Notes under the pieces: model-generated
Told to the model about the DNA's origin: nothing
The model's input: only the letters and a program-made list of their open reading frames with translations
Database searches by the model: none
Shown: piece by piece, positions 33,298 to 44,878 of the stretch
Numbering within the stretch: the first letter of the stretch is position 1
Layout of the letters: every line of letters begins with the position of its first letter
Assembly: GCA_963682055.1 (NCBI GenBank)
Contig: OY821741.1
Coordinates: 2,859,501-2,923,500 of the forward strand
Direction: 5' to 3'
Source: Primula veris
Lineage: Eukaryota; Streptophyta; Magnoliopsida; Ericales; Primulaceae
Length of the DNA stretch: 64,000 nt
Made by a program: the position numbers and the translations under genes

Positions 33298-33836
33298 CTA
33301 TTCCACAAGCACAACGATGGCTTCTTGGTCCTCTTGGGGGATTCTTAAATCAACCATTTCAATCTCTACTTGAGAATGCTCTTCTTCATCCGGTTCTTCC
33401 GTTTGATGCAAAATTATGCAAATAAAAGGTTGTAAGGATTTAAGAGTACGATAGAGCCGAATGAGGGCATGTTTGATGTAACTTATGATCAAATTGAGCC
33501 ATGGAGAAATGAGTAGAACCAAAATGTAAACAGAAAAGAAGCTTGATGGTGAAAAAAAAAAAGCGAACATAGCAGTAATAGTGTAAACGGATACGAAAAA
33601 TCCCCGGGTTTGAAGTGGACTGAGTTGGGTATTTCGACACTAATCTTGGCGGAAACGAGGAGGCAAAACATTAGCAAAATGGTTGCAAGAACAAGGAACA
33701 AGATTGGACTGCTGAGGAAATATTGAGTTCCGTTAAAGAGGTTTTGCTTGTTATCTTCGATGAAATGAGAGTGCATTAAGAAAAGGCTACAGAGAGGTGG
33801 GAGAAGAAGCCTTAAATCTGCATTGAAAGACACCAT
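33298..33836 (-). pseudogene. membrane-protein gene, copy B, frameshifted by an A-run
   Basis: Almost identical to copy A (start MVSFNADLRLLLPPLC at 33836). The A-run at 33552-33562 has 11 A where copies A and C have 9, which shifts the frame at about residue 95, in front of the third and fourth hydrophobic segments. The downstream frame (33570-33298) still encodes FFSPSSFFSVYILVLL and the acidic tail. Slippage in a homopolymer is the simplest cause; a sequencing error in the run cannot be excluded. Confidence 0.75.
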
Positions 33837-35483
33837 CTTAGAGTAATGAGAGAGTTTACAAAAATGGGATTATGGCTATCATTATATATAGAGACTAGAA
33901 GGAGTGTGAAAAAGCAAAATAAACTTGTATGTTTTGCTACAAGTTTGAACCTCTACCACTTAAGGATTATTAGAAGTTCAGATGGTTCAAAGGTTCATTC
34001 TTCATAGAGGGTGAAATACAAACAAGATGTATTCAGGTTTGACAACAAATTGTCATTATCAATATTAGAAAATGTTAAAGAAGTCAAAGTGGGATTATAT
34101 ATAGAGACTAGAAGGTGTGTGAAAAAGCAAAAGAAAAATAAACTTGAATAAAAGATGCCAATAATCTTATTGACTCTTTTGTATGCTTTGCTATTAGTTT
34201 GAACCTCTTCACTTAAGGATTATTAGGTTCAAAGGTTCATTATTTATATAGGGTTTATGTCATATATTTTTTGAAAAATATATTATTTAGAATTTATATA
34301 TGGACATTGGTCATATATTTTGGGTTTGATTGACTAATCATTTAATTATTTAGAATATAACTATTAAAATGGATGAATGTGAGAGTATTATGTGGAAAGA
34401 GGTCCTGTCTCTGTTTATAAAAAAAAATAGAAACTCTTGTATTTTACCCGTTATTCAATCATAGAGGGTTTGTAGAATATAATAAAGGACAAGAGAGAAA
34501 AACCGGTTACCGATCATAAATCTCAACACCATAGCTCAAGGTATGTCGCTCTAATTCTATATAGTTTACGCATGTGATTAACATTAAGATGCTAAAACTA
34601 ATCGTTTAATGTTAATATTCATGTAAATAACTTACAAACAAACGCTATATCCCTCATAGGATTATTTATTCCTGTACAATGGTCGATAAAATGGAGAGAA
34701 TATAATATGCTAGATGATGTTTTATATTTGACTAACAGTTTATAACACACATTGTTTATGCGGTGAAAAATACAAACGAGTTAAAAGCATTTCTCAGAAA
34801 ACTTTTAAGAGAAATATAACTAGAAAACAACAGCTGGGCCTAGTTCAGAAAAAAATATAACTAGCCTCTATAAAAAATAAAAACTTTTAAGAGAAATATA
34901 ACTAGGCTCTATAAGTATATTAAAACTAATAATTTAAGAAAAAACCTAACTAATTAGAAAAGATGTCCAAGTATTTATTTTAAGAAACTATTGTTTCTTT
35001 CAACATGTTAATCAAGTTTTACCTTTCCCAAATCCTCTTGAAAACGTTGTCGTATTATACCATGTTTAGCGGTGTGTTGGTTTAAAGTGTTTTTTTTTTT
35101 TTTTATGTTGGTTTAATTTAAGTTGAAAGTGTTGGTTCGTGGGGAGCGACGTATCAAGTTTATCAGTGTGTTGGTTTAAAATTTCGGTTTAACTTAAATT
35201 TTTAAAAAAGAATATAATATTAAGTTTTGAATGTTGTTGTAATTAATAAATAAGTTCTAACAGTTTTGAGTGTTATTGCAAATAGGTCATAATAGTTATA
35301 ATTGTAACAAACAACTAAAAACTTTAATAAAATTTAAATAATATAAAAATGAAGATTTATTTCATTCATTAATAAAAGAGTACATTAATAAAAAAAAATA
35401 ACATCAATTAAAAATTACATTAAATAAGAAATTAAAATTACATCAATAAATAGAAAATTTTGGTACGATTTCAACTTGTTTTT
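33837..35483. other. noncoding part of block copy B
   Basis: Matches 7068-8733 with indels, the largest being near 34080 and 34240-34330. No gene seen. Confidence 0.6.
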
Positions 35484-35850
35484 TTATGATCCAGTTCTTT
35501 CTATCTGTCGTGATATCGGATCATCGGGATCCAATCCCATAATCTTTTCTTCCACATCCCAAATTTGTGCAGGCGATTTCTCTCTAACTGCAACCGCTGT
35601 CTCTTTATCTGCAGGCGCTTTCTCTGTAGTTGCAGCTGCCATTACCGACATATTGCTCGCTGATACTTGATGCATTGCACTTTGTTTGTCCCTGTAAGAA
35701 GCGCTAAAATCCATTATGCTAGATGATGAATTAGAGTTTTTAGAGCCCTCCGCCTTTGTGGCTTTTCTACATTTTGGTCTATCTAACTTATCTGAAAACG
35801 ATACTTTTTCAAGGCATCATCATCAATATCAAACCGGTTGATTTTGATCC
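35484..35850 (-). pseudogene. NAM-associated-like C-terminal fragment, copy B
   Basis: Second copy of the 8734-9100 fragment: MDFSASYRDKQSAMHQVSASNMSVMAAATTEKAPADKE in pieces, preceded in the minus sense by RPKCRKATKAEGSKNSNSSSS. A one-base change near 35815 breaks the upstream frame (AAGGCATCATCATC against AACGGCATCATCATC in copy A). Confidence 0.45.
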
Positions 35851-36148
35851 ATCCGCTACATTAGTTTTTTTATTTTATATTTTTTATTTTGTCTTCTTCA
35901 ATATGGGCGTGTTATTTTGGTTAATCTTTCAAAACGGTAAAATAACGATGATTTTTAAAAGGTTTACCCATATCTTTGAAAAAATCGAGTTCCGTGCCAT
36001 TATACTAAAAAATTGTAAAAAAATGATTTAATTAGTCTAAATAAACAGGTTGATAAGTTAAAAATTAATTTGTATTACTAATTAAAAAATTATGCAAAAT
36101 ATTTTATAAAATCATAACACATCGTGGTCGGCTCTTTCGTTTTTTGCC

Positions 36149-36508
36149 TGCTTGAAGTGTTTCAAACACTTCTTTTGCAATCTGCTTGAAGTGTTTCAAA
36201 ACAATGAGGCAGTGTTTCAAAACATTTAAGTTTGCATCTGGAGCAGAAATGGGAGACAGTTTATCTGTCCAAGTAATTGATGCCAGTTTATCAGAAAGAA
36301 TTGAAACCCTTGAAATTGGTGGGTTAGATCTAATGGATGATCATTTAGCAACTCCAGATTCAGTTAACAATGGGAAAGATGTAGTTAATACTACTGAACA
36401 AAGAGATCTTGAAACAACTTTATTTGATAAACAATGCAAAAGTTTTGCGGTTTCTCGTGATACAAAAGGAGACAATCTAGCTATTGGTGTATCAAATACA
36501 AAAGAATA
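36149..36508 (+). pseudogene. NLP exon 4 fragment in block copy B
   Basis: 36198-36505 encodes TMRQCFKTFKFASGAEMGDSLSVQVIDASLSERIETLEIGG and on to NLAIGVSNT, matching 13933-14175 of the intact gene. It includes about 17 residues (LDLMDDHLATPDSVNNG) that the 9765-15123 gene lacks at this point, so it preserves an older exon form. Left of it, GCTTGAAGTGTTTCAAA occurs twice (36150-36167 and 36184-36200) around CTTCTTTTGCAATCT, a scrambled deletion junction. Right of it the sequence jumps to NLP downstream DNA. Confidence 0.8.
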
Positions 36509-36509
36509 A

Positions 36510-36935
36510 ATACCATCGGGTTATTGATGTCAAATTCATTATTCGAGAAAGCATTTTTTTATTGCAGGATCTAGCAGGCACTATTTTGGGGAATCATGAA
36601 TATCAAAGGAGAAAATAATTAAAAAAATTCTTGGTTTTCTTCTGCTCATTTGTTAATTTATCAAATTTGAATGATTTTGATCAGTTTTTAGGATAAATCT
36701 TAAAAGTTAAATGGCATTTTCTGGCCCTAGTACATAAAATTACCAAGTTACGGGTTCTAGCAAAAACCCGAAAGGAAAAAACAACAGGCAACTAATAAGT
36801 ATATTTTAGAACAATATTGTTTATAAAGTAGACGATAGCCGGAATGATTATCACCAACAACATAAGAATACTTCCCATTGAAACACTTGTTTTTGTATGT
36901 TAGAATTTACAGTATAATAATACGCCCGTAACTTT
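36510..36935. other. NLP downstream copy and unique DNA
   Basis: 36507-36690 repeats 15360-15545. The remaining bases are unremarkable. Confidence 0.5.
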
Positions 36936-37361
36936 TCAACTGAATCTGATCGGTGAAATTTCCTCGTATAAAATGATTTTGCAAGAACCATTGTATATAT
37001 CCCTAAGAAAATTTCCATGTATATCATAAGCTTTTACAATAGAGACTTCATAATCCGTGTCCATTCTCATCAATATTTCACCTTCTTTTGTTATGAATAG
37101 AGGTTCCATCGTACCGTAGCTATGAAATTCAGATGTATTTGAAATAGCAAACATGATTTCCCATGAAATCATATTATTACGGTGTTCCTTCATTACCAAT
37201 AACTCTATATTGCCTTGAGAATTTGTAATGTCATCCAAACGGGTAACACAAAGGTATCCACTAAGAACTCCCAAGTCAAGAAAATGATTTATGTTGCCCT
37301 CTTTAGGTTGTGGGCTTCGTACCTTCATGAACATATTCGTTCTCGGGTCAAAGTATACTAG
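36936..37361 (-). pseudogene. F-box-associated (FBA) domain fragment
   Basis: In the minus sense the frame reads LVYFDPRTNMFMKVRSPQP, LGVLSGYLCVTRLDDITNSQGNIELLVMKEH, SWEIMFAIS, MEPLFITKEGEILMRMD, YEVSIVKAYDIHGNFLRDI. This is the C-terminal half of the FBA domain of plant F-box proteins, which recruit substrates to SCF ubiquitin ligases. The F-box and N-terminal FBA part are missing: a stop lies just upstream (before LVYFDP), followed by unrelated sequence. It is a truncated relic. Confidence 0.65.
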
Positions 37362-37709
37362 CTATAAGAGTTGGTGGTTGGACAAAACTGTTATCCCAAA
37401 ATTCCTCAAAAGTTGGTCCTCGACCTCTGCTAATCCAATGTCTATATCCTCTGCCACAAGAAGAGTGTATCTTAACTTTCATGTTCTCCATCTCACCACT
37501 TATGCTTAGCATGTAGTTCACCATCTTCTCTCTCTCTCTCTAAACCTCTGTCTCTCTCTCTCTCTAAAACTTTGTATCTCTCTCTCTCTAAAACTCTGTA
37601 TCTCTCTCTCTAAAACTCTGTATCTATCTACTCTATCCGATTCTATTCAGTTTATGCTGTTGGTTTCGGTTTGATTTTTGATGCAAAACCGAAACCGCTT
37701 ATTCTATTC
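37362..37709. other. CT-rich microsatellite region
   Basis: 37528-37640 repeats TCTCTCTCTAAAACTCTGTA about four times. 37650-37700 has a short TTTCGGTTTGATTTT / AAAACCGAAACCG inverted repeat like the 23.8-24.1 kb DNA. TCTATCTACTCTATCYGATTCTATTCAG occurs here and near 23748, in pieces, suggesting shared origin. Confidence 0.6.
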
Positions 37710-38308
37710 AGATTAAAAGCTATTCCAGTACATATATTGGCAATAAGAGAAAAAACAAGGGGTAAAAGGAGTTGGGAAGAGGTTTTAATCCGTTGGAGTG
37801 GCCAAATGGAAGGAGAAGCTACATGAGAGAATTTTAAGAGGATGCTAAATGTTTATAAGGATCTTGAGGGCAAGATCCTTCATAAGGAGGAGGGAATTTG
37901 TAGTGAATCTATGGGTGACAATCTAAGGAACAACAAGACCATGATGGGCCAATGAGAAAACCCTAATCACCATGGGTGATGAGCTGAAGAAAGAGAGAGA
38001 GAGAGAAAGTTGACTGTTTCGTTTTGTTTGTTTTGTTTAATTTAGGACCTCTATGTAATTAGTTTAAAGAACTATGTTATTTCTGTCATTTATTTTGAAC
38101 CGTAGGATTAGATTTGGGTTGGGTTAATTTCAGCCATTAGATGCAGCAGTTACTAATTACAGTAACTGCCCACTACTTCAAATTTCAGTTATTTCCTATT
38201 GAGTATTTATACTCTAAAATGTAGCAGTTTCATATATATATATAAAATTGTGTGTTTTCTTTCATTTACATTTCCTACTACTGCAAAATCCTAACCTGAA
38301 CGATATCA
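37710..38308 (+). repeat. 5' LTR (5'-truncated) containing a chromodomain fragment
   Basis: Matches 42645-43241, and so includes a copy of the last part of pol, with a TGA in place of the tryptophan codon (GGAGAAGCTACATGAGAG). It has the palindrome GAGTATTTATACTC (38201-38214) around a TATA-like centre. Confidence 0.75.
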
Positions 38309-38311
38309 AAT

Positions 38312-38323
38312 TGGTATCAGAGC
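38312..38323 (+). promoter_or_regulatory. primer binding site, initiator tRNA-Met type
   Basis: TGGTATCAGAGC, three bases after the LTR end ATATCA. This is the usual primer site of plant gypsy and copia elements that use tRNA-iMet. Confidence 0.85.
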
Positions 38324-38328
38324 CTACG

Positions 38329-41300
38329 ATGGCCGGAAAAAAGGGTCAAGCATCACAGCAACCACCAGCCACACCCTTCCAACAAGTGAACCAACCTTTA
38401 GACCAACCTGAAACCCAAAATACAATGACCACTGATTAGAAATTAGAGCAGTTACAGGCATGGATACAGGCCAGTTTACAAGAAACAAAAAAAATGCAGT
38501 ATGACAAGATCATTCTGGAAAATCAAATTGCGCAAATGAATTTGCAACTACAACAAGTCAGTTTTCTTTACAACCAAGGAAAAGAAGGAGAGATGCCAGA
38601 AACCTCAGCAAATAACAAAGGGTCTTCAAAAACTGGTGATGTTAATTTTTTTCATGAACAAATTTCTACAAATTGTAAACCAGTTAGATTGGATTTCCCC
38701 ATATTTTTTGGTGACAAATGTATGGAATGGGTTTATAAGGCTAACCGGTTTTTTAAGTGGAATCAAACCCCAGATAATCAAAAAATTATGATTGCTAACT
38801 TGTATTTTGAAGATCAAGCCTTAATTTGGTATCAGAATCTTGAACAAACAGGGCTGATAACTAATTGGGAGAATTTCAGTGAGCAAGTTATTAAGAGGTT
38901 TTCTGAACACATGCATGAAAACCCATTGGATCTCTTAATTAAATTAAAACAAGGTGGCAGTGTGAAGGATTATAAGAATGAATTTGAGCTTATTTCTAAT
39001 AGGGTTAGGGATTTACCAGAAAAACATAAGTTAGTGTACTTTGTGAGTGGTTTGAAAGAGGAAATAGGCCTAACTGTTAAGATGCAATTTCCACAGGACA
39101 TTGATACTGCTTACACCATTGCTAATTATCAAGAACAAAAAGTAGGGCTGGAAAAAAAACTTCATTCAAAAACCTTTGCTAGCCACCCACTTAGATTCCC
39201 TACCCCTAATTCACAAACTACTTATTCTAGGGTGCAGAACACCAGTGTGGCCAGTAATCTACCACCAATTAAAAGGCTTTCCCAAACTGAAATGGAAGAA
39301 AGAAGAAAGAAAAACCTATGTTATAATTGTGATGAAACATGGACTAGAGGCCATAGGTGTTCCAAACCAAAAATATTTTTATTACAAGGTGATGAAGGGA
39401 AAGAACATGAGGGTAATGATAGGGAGGAAGAACTCATAGAGGATGAACTCCAAGAAAACCCAAAAATAACCTTACAAGCAATTACTGGGGGAAGTAATGC
39501 TTCTTCTATAAAATTTGTGGGAAAAATTAAAGGGCAAAAGGTAGGAATCTTAGTGGACTCTGGTAGTACCCATAATTTTATTAATCCTAGGTGGGTTTCC
39601 TTATTAAAATTACCAGTTAGGCAAGGGGACCTATTAGAAGTTAAGGTTGCTAATGGGGAAAGTATTACTAGTGCTGGTAGTTGTGAGAGGGTCAAAATTG
39701 CTATCCAAGGAACTGAATTTGTGGTAGATTTCTTATTATTACCATTGGTGGGTTATGATATGGTTCTAGGTATGCAATGGTTGAGCAAGTTAGGGGTTAT
39801 TAATTGTGATTTCAAAAACTTAACAATGAACTTTAGGCAAGAGCATAAACAGGTTTGTCTTAAGGGGCTTAATAATAAGACTGAAGTTGCTGAAATCCAA
39901 TTTTTAGAGGGTAATATTAAAAAGGGAAGAGGATTTATCTTACAATTATATTCTGCTGAGGTGTTACATGATGTCTTTCTTGAAGATTTCAAACTTGGTG
40001 CCCTTTTGAGAGGTTTCCCATAAGTCTTTTCTGAGCCAAAAGGGTTACCACCTGAAAGGCAACATGAGCATAAAATAGAATTAATTCATGGAACAAATCC
40101 TATTTCAGTAAGACCTTATAGGCATCCTTATTATCAAAAAACTGAGATTGAGAAAATTGTTAAGGAACTTTTAAGTAATGGTTTAATTAGAAATTCTCAG
40201 TCACCATTTTCATCACCAGTAATTCTAGTTAAAAAGGCAGATGGTACTTGGAGAATGTGTGTTGACTATAGAGCTCTCAATCAGGTTACTATTAAAGACA
40301 AATTTCCTATACCAGTTGTAGATGAGCTCCTAGATGAACTACATGATGCCACTATTTTTTCAAAACTAGACTTAAGATCTGGGTACCATCAAATTAGGAT
40401 GAGTGAGAAGGATATAGCCAAAACTGCTTTTAGAACTCATGAAGGTCAATATGAGTTTTTGATAATGCCATTTGGCTTAACCAATGCCCCTGCCACTTTC
40501 CAGTGGAACATGAATGCTTTGTTTAAACCTTTTTTAAGGAAATTTGTGTTAGTCTTTTTTGATGACATTTTAGTCTACAGCAAAAATGACAGGGAACATG
40601 AGAACCATCTTAAGTTGGTACTACAAACAATGTGTGATAATCAGATCTATGCTAAGAAATCCAAATGCAAGTTTTTTAAAAGAGAAATTGATTATTTGGG
40701 TCACTTAATCTCAAAAGAAGGTGTTAGGGCTGATCCTTCAAAAATTAAAGCTATGATTGAATGGCCAAGACCTAAAACTATTAAGGGCTTAAGAGGGTTT
40801 TTAGGGTTAACTGGTTATTACAGAAGGTTCATCAAAAATTATGGGGGAATAGCCAGTGCACTAACTGATTTACTAAAGAAAAATGCTTTTTCATGGAATA
40901 AAAATGCAGAGCTAGCATTTGAAAATCTAAAAATTGCTATTACAACCCCACTTGTACTTGCCTTACCTGATTTTTCTAAGGAATTTGTTATTGAGTGTGA
41001 TGCTTCAGGAACTGGAATTGGTGCTGTCCTGCATCAAGAGAAAAGACCAATAACTTTTTACAGTAAGGCATTGAAAGGAAAGTTGTTAACATTATCAACT
41101 TATGAGAAAGAGCTATATGCTCTAGTCCAAGCTATTACCAAATGGAGGCCATATATTTTTGGACAGGAATTTATTGTAAAAACTGACCACCAGAGTTTAA
41201 AATATTTGCTAGAACAGAAAATTGGCACTCCAGCTCAGCAAAAATGGCTTTCTAAACTTTTGGGTTACAATTTCAAAATTTTATACACCAAAGGAACCCA

Positions 41301-42914
41301 AAACCAAGCTGCTGATGCTTTATCTAGAAGGGAAAAGAGCCAATTACATGTCAAACTTTAACTGTCACCAGTCAATTTAGTGATTTGAGTGAAACTATCA
41401 AATTGGGTTATACCACTGACCCAAAGATTATTGAAATTAATGACTCCATTTCTAATGAGACATTAGCTTCAATCAAATATAAATGGGCGAATGGGTTACT
41501 TTTTTACAAAAACAGGCTGTATATACCCAATGACACATCTCTAAAATTAAAACTGATGCACCTAATGCATAGTGATCCACTAGCTGGTCATGTTGGATTA
41601 CAAAAAACCCTTATACAAGCTTATAAGGAGGTGTTTTGGCCAGGACTTAAAGGTGATTTAAAAAAGTTTGTGGAAACCTGTGACATTTGCCAAAGGTGTA
41701 AATATGGAAAAACAAATTCTTTTGGTCTGTTGCAACCACTACCAATGCACTAACAAGTGTGGTCAGAAATTAGCATGGATTTTATAAATGGTTTACCTAA
41801 ATCAAATGGGTTTAATTGCATCTGGGTTGTGGTTGATAGACTGACAAAGTATGCTCATTTTATACCCTTAAAACATCCATTTGGAGCACAAGATTTAGCA
41901 AACCATTTTTTTAAAGAAATTTTTAGGCTACATGGAGTTCCAAAGAAGATAGTTTCTGATAGAGATACTCTGTTTACAAGTGCCTTTTGGAAGGAATTGT
42001 TCAAACTACTGGGGACAAAGTTACTCATGAGCACTGTTTTTCACCCTCAAACTGATGGCCAAACAGAAATAGTCAATAAATCATTGGAAACCTATCTGAG
42101 GTGCTATAGTTCAGACTATCCTAAACTATGGGTTAAGTGGATTTATATTGCTGAGTACTGGTATAACACTACTACCCACACATCCACAAAAATGTCCCCC
42201 TTCAAAGCCCTTTATGGATATAAACCCCCAAAATTTAATCACTACCTAAACTCCAAAGAAAATACACCAGACCTACAACAACTACTGAAGGAGAAATAGG
42301 AGGTGGTTCATACTTTAAAAAAAAACTATTTGCTGGCTCAGAATAGGATGAAGCAAAACGCTGATCTAAAGAGAGTGGACAAGTGTTATGAAATAGGGGA
42401 CTTAGTTTACCTGAAGTTACAGCCATATCGCCAGCAAAATGTGATCAAAAGAAGGAACCAGAAGCTAGCTCCAAGATTTTATGGGCCCTATAAAATTATT
42501 GATAAAATAGGGTTAGTGGCATACAAATTGGAATTACCAAAAGAAAGTGAGATCCACCCTGTGTTTCATGTATCTCAATTAAAACTCAAAATCAGTGATG
42601 AGGAGAAATTGTTACCTGATTTACCTATCACAGATGTGTATGGAAGATTAAAAGCTATTCCAGTACAGATATTGGCAATAAGAGAAAAAACAAGGGGTAA
42701 AAGGAGTTGGGAAGAGGTTTTAATCCGTTGGAGTGGCCAAATGGAAGGAGAAGCTACATGGGAGAATTTTAAAAGGATGCTAAATGTTTATAAGGATCTT
42801 AAGGGCAAGATCCTTCATAAGGAGGAGGGAATTTGTAGTGAATCTATGGGTGACAATCTAAGGAACAGCAAGACCATGATGGGCCAAAGAGAAAACCCTA
42901 ATCACCATGGGTGA
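38329..42914 (+). pseudogene. gypsy gag-pol (gag, protease, RT, RNase H, integrase, chromodomain)
   Basis: Starts MAGKKGQASQQPP. Gag includes VRLDFPIFFGD and a zinc knuckle (CYNCDETWTRGHRC, about 39318). Protease active site VDSGSTHNFI at about 39555. RT: FPIPVVDELLDEL, LDLRSGYHQIRM, MPFGLTNAPATF, FFDDILVYS at about 40555. RNase H: IECDASGTGIGAVL and TDHQSLKYLL. Integrase: HHCC finger (HVGLQKTLIQAYKEVFWPG, CDICQRCK), catalytic Asp in SMDFINGLP, Asp in VSDRDTLFTSAFW, Glu in TDGQTEIVNKSLE. A chromodomain (SWEEVLIRWSGQMEGEATWENF) ends the protein. Breaks: TAG 38437-38439, TAA 40021-40023, a frameshift between about 41330 and 41361, TAA 41751-41753, TAG 42297-42299. The last 270 bases lie in the 3' LTR. 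Confidence 0.88.
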
Positions 42915-43241
42915 TGAGCTGAAGAAAGAGAGAGAGAGAGACAGTTGACTATTTCGTTTTGTTTGTTTTGTTTAATTTAGGACCTCTATGTAATTAGTTT
43001 AAAGAACTATGTTATTTCTGTCATTTATTTTGAACCGTACGATTAGATTTGGGTTGGGTTAATCTCAGCCATTAGATGCAGCAGATACTAATTACAGTAA
43101 CTGCCCACTACTTCAAATTTCAGTTATTTCCTATTGAGTATTTATACTCTAAAATGTAGCAGTTTCATATATATATAAAATTGTGTGTTTTCTTTTATTT
43201 ACATTTGCTACTACTGCAAAATCCTAACATGAACCATATCA
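42645..43241 (+). repeat. 3' LTR of the gypsy element, overlapping pol
   Basis: Begins within pol (after DVYGR) and ends CATATCA. Pol stops at 42912-42914 inside it. The palindrome GAGTATTTATACTC (43136-43149) matches the one in the left repeat. The true LTR start could be the TGTATGG at 42636, absent from the left copy. Confidence 0.75.
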
Positions 43242-44878
43242 CAGTCACACTGGTTTGTTAGTGCTTTGATGATATGTATAATTATTGTAGCTTTGTAGGG
43301 TCTCGGGGAGGGTAATATTATTGCATGATGATATCAGAGTTTCTTAAAATAAAACGGTCCTAATTAACTAGGATCAATGACTAATATATATAAAGCATAC
43401 ACAATTTATGTGAGAACAAATCTAATTTTCAACTAATTATACCGAATTCAGCTTTAATTACCACTAACCTCGTTTCCTCGATCAGTAGTGTTTTCCGCTA
43501 AACTTGAATTAACATTATATCACTGTAAACTGATAAATTTTCTAAAGTAGATACACTGATCATCACTGCAAAATCAATAAACGTACGTAATTATAATTAG
43601 CCATGGCCGTGGTATGCCTAAATGAGCATATATCTGTTTTCCGATCAGAGTATACTATAAGTGTTGGTCCATCATTACATATAACCGATACGACTAGTAA
43701 TTTGTTTAAGTTAAGAAGGACCGATCCGCTAAATTTTTAGATAACAACTAAAATAGAAGACAACATCTTAAAAAAAATAAAGCTCAACAAACAAGTGAAT
43801 TAATAAACTTTCATGCCAACAATAAGCACAACAAGAGGGACTGCTTTACTTATACTGACTCTGATTTATTTTTTTTAATACATAATTGGTCATACATATA
43901 TTACACGTATAATGACAAATCCTCACATAACTAATACTTTCATACTTGTTCTTGCCATTCCACAAGCTCAACGATGGTTTCTTGGTCCTCTTGGGGGATT
44001 CTTAAATCAACCAATTCAATCTCTACTTGAGAATGCTCTTCTTCATCCGGTTCTTCCGTTTGATGCAAAATTATGCAAATAAAAGGTGGTAAGGATTTAA
44101 GAGTACGATAGAGCCGAATGAGGGCATGTTTGATGTAACTTACGATCAAATTGAGCCATGGAGAAATGAGTAGAACCAAAATGTAAACAGAAAAGAAGCT
44201 TGATGGTGAAAAAAAAAGCGAACATAGCAGTAATAGTGTAAACGGATACGAAAAATCCCCGGGTTTGAAGTGGACTGAGTTGGGTATTTCGACACTAATA
44301 TTGGCGGAAACGAGGAGGAAAAACATTAGCAAAATGGTTGCAAGAACAAGGAACAAGATTGGACTGTTGAGGAAATATTGAGTTCCGTTAAAGAGGTTTT
44401 GCTTGTTATCTTCGATGAAATGAGAGTGCATTAAGAAAAGACTACAGAGAGGTGGGAGAAGAAGCCTTAAATCTGCATTGAAATACACCATCTTAGAGTA
44501 ATGAGAGAGTTTACAAAAATAGGATTATGGCTATCATTATATATAGAGACTAGAAGGAGTGTGAAAAAGCAAAAGAAACTTGTATATAATTTTATTGACT
44601 ACAAGTTTGAAGCAAAAGAAACTTGTATGTTTTGCTACAAGTTTGAACCTCTACCACTTAAGGATTATTAGAAGTTCAGATGGTTCAAAGGTTCATTATT
44701 CATATAGGGTGAAATACAAACAAGATGTATTCAGGTTTTGACAACAAATTGTCATTATCAATATTAGAAAATGTTAAAGAAGTCAAAGGTCTATGTTATA
44801 ATCTTCAGAACCTCATAAACTTTGGGAATCTTTTGGTTCTTTATACTAAATCAAACGAGATGATAAATCAATATGAAA
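43242..44878. repeat. segmental duplication block, copy C
   Basis: CAGTCACACTGGTTTGTTAG at 43243 through the GCCATGGCCGTGGTATGCC at 43602 and the membrane-protein gene to AATCAATATGAAAA near 44878 matches copies A, B and D. The break on the right is where the copia array starts (ATGACAGAGAACC). Confidence 0.85.
43940..44491 (-). CDS. small multi-span membrane protein of unknown family, copy C (intact)
   Basis: A 183-residue frame starting MVYFNADLRLLLPPLC, nearly identical to copy A and with the same hydrophobic pattern and acidic tail. A base change at the end removes the copy A stop, so the protein finishes ELVEWQEQV. Differences from A include CFLLVSAK to FFLLVSAN. The poly-A tract has 9 A, keeping frame. 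The upstream region is shared with copies A and B for about 380 bases, so promoter function could be retained. Confidence 0.6.
   Translation of the reverse strand: MVYFNADLRLLLPPLCSLFLMHSHFIEDNKQNLFNGTQYFLNSPILFLVLATILLMFFLLVSANISVEIPNSVHFKPGDFSYPFTLLLLCSLFFSPSSFFSVYILVLLISPWLNLIVSYIKHALIRLYRTLKSLPPFICIILHQTEEPDEEEHSQVEIELVDLRIPQEDQETIVELVEWQEQV

Larger units (their letters stand above)
25680..36720. repeat. segmental duplication block, copy B (interrupted)
   Basis: 25690-28080 matches 55730-57410; 27187-28080 also matches 43243-43580. After the LINE, 32937-33300 continues the match (CCATGGCCGTGGTATGCC onward), then 33157-36150 matches copy A. The block ends with NLP exon scraps and the NLP downstream DNA (to about 36690). 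It is therefore a full-length copy of the cluster with internal deletions and two insertions (hAT-like MITE and LINE). Confidence 0.8.
37710..43241 (+). mobile_element. chromodomain Ty3/gypsy retrotransposon, decayed
   Basis: Two direct repeats (37710-38308 and 42645-43241) flank a PBS (TGGTATCAGAGC, 38312-38323, matching initiator tRNA-Met) and a gag-pol frame. By eye the two repeats differ at roughly 15-18 positions in 600, so insertion is not very recent. The left repeat begins abruptly (no TG), and no target duplication is visible: the right flank (CAGTCACACTGGTTTG) belongs to block copy C, the left flank does not. The 5' end is thus rearranged. Confidence 0.85.
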
